Source: Rhodospirillaceae bacterium | GTDB lineage: Bacteria; Pseudomonadota; Alphaproteobacteria; MPNO01; UBA2964 | DNA: 6,870 bases | Direction: 5' to 3' | NCBI GenBank assembly: GCA_002712335.1 | Contig: PATI01000048.1 | Span: 24,516 to 31,385 of the forward strand | Shown here: one piece after another, positions 6,549 to 6,870 of the stretch | Layout of the letters: each line of letters begins with the position of its first letter | Position numbering within the stretch: position 1 is the stretch's first letter | Notes under the pieces: generated by a model | Database searches by the model: none | Told to the model about the DNA's origin: nothing | The model's input: the letters and a program-made list of their open reading frames with translations, nothing else | Translations under genes and position numbers: made by a program

Positions 6549-6870
6549 TTACGACTTGCTCATTGGACCGCCATTTTTTTGCCAATCTCCTATAGCACCC
6601 AAATTAGAAACATTTGTATAACCCATATCTATCAATGTTTTCCCAGTTAATGCCGCTTGTCCTCCCGCACCGCAAACTAAAATTAACTCTGAATCCTTCT
6701 TAAGATTCTCATTATAAAGACCCGTGGCTTCATCAGCGACAAATTCAATTAACCCTCGTTGGATTTTTAATGCATCCGCGATAGTACCTGTTTTTGCAAT
6801 ATCAGAACTATCTCTTACATCGATAAAAATTGCAGATTTTGATTTATGTTTTTCGATAGCCTCATTAAAG
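6549..6870 (-). CDS. Rhodanese-like domain protein, C-terminal part (runs off the window)
   Basis: Reading leftwards from 6869 to the TAA at 6551-6549 gives 106 residues without a visible start; the N-terminus lies beyond the right edge. The sequence has the rhodanese layout: AIFIDVRDSSDIAKTGTI, the active-site strand and loop ELILVCGAGGQAAL, then KTLIDMGYTNVSNLGAIGDW and GGPMSKS at the end. The Cys at visible residue 66 (codon 6674-6672) would carry the persulfide in sulfur transfer. Many relatives have CASGGRSA in this loop; here it is CGAGGQAA, with Gln in place of the usual Arg, which could change the substrate or anion preference. Single-domain rhodaneses act as cytoplasmic or periplasmic sulfurtransferases, and without the N-terminus a signal peptide cannot be judged. 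It converges on the membrane protein gene, so a shared function is not implied. Confidence 0.88.
   Translation of the reverse strand, partial: FNEAIEKHKSKSAIFIDVRDSSDIAKTGTIADALKIQRGLIEFVADEATGLYNENLKKDSELILVCGAGGQAALTGKTLIDMGYTNVSNLGAIGDWQKNGGPMSKS

Overview
This is an AT-rich bacterial window (low-40s % G+C by eye, not computed) holding ordinary-looking metabolic genes. Codon usage, Shine-Dalgarno sites and the gene families fit a Gram-negative bacterium, most plausibly a low-GC, perhaps marine, alphaproteobacterium. That placement is inference from gene content only. No tRNA, rRNA, CRISPR array, insertion sequence or phage gene was seen.

Layout. (1) 2-196 (+): an internal stretch of an ACMSD-type amidohydrolase that stops far too early, only 4 bases before the next start. 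(2) 201-2525 (+): the complete large, molybdopterin-binding subunit of a xanthine dehydrogenase/CO-dehydrogenase-family hydroxylase. (3) 2587-3528 (+): a dihydrodipicolinate synthase/N-acetylneuraminate lyase-family Schiff-base enzyme. (4) 4506-3542 (-): a two-gene unit with a small protein carrying two CDGSH iron-sulfur motifs, followed 5 bases later by a short-chain dehydrogenase/reductase that lacks the usual catalytic Tyr. It converges on gene 3 with 13 bases between the stops. (5) 4620-5480 (+): a TauD/TfdA-type Fe(II)/2-oxoglutarate dioxygenase, divergent from the CDGSH gene across 113 bases. (6) 5662-6375 (+): an unrecognised four-helix membrane protein with a faint bestrophin-like look. 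(7) 6870-6549 (-): the C-terminal part of a rhodanese-like protein that runs off the window.

How the genes may work together. A molybdenum hydroxylase, a Schiff-base aldolase/lyase, an SDR, a 2-oxoglutarate dioxygenase and an amidohydrolase remnant are the enzyme types often found together in catabolic clusters for aromatic, heterocyclic or other organic acids. No gene here fixes the substrate, so the pathway remains a hypothesis. The small Fe-S/CXXX subunit and FAD subunit that normally accompany the molybdenum subunit are absent from the window.

Nothing here looks like a clearly new system. The points most worth checking are the SDR with two missing catalytic-tetrad residues, the amidohydrolase truncation, the partnerless molybdenum hydroxylase subunit and the two-tier hairpin downstream of the dioxygenase gene.
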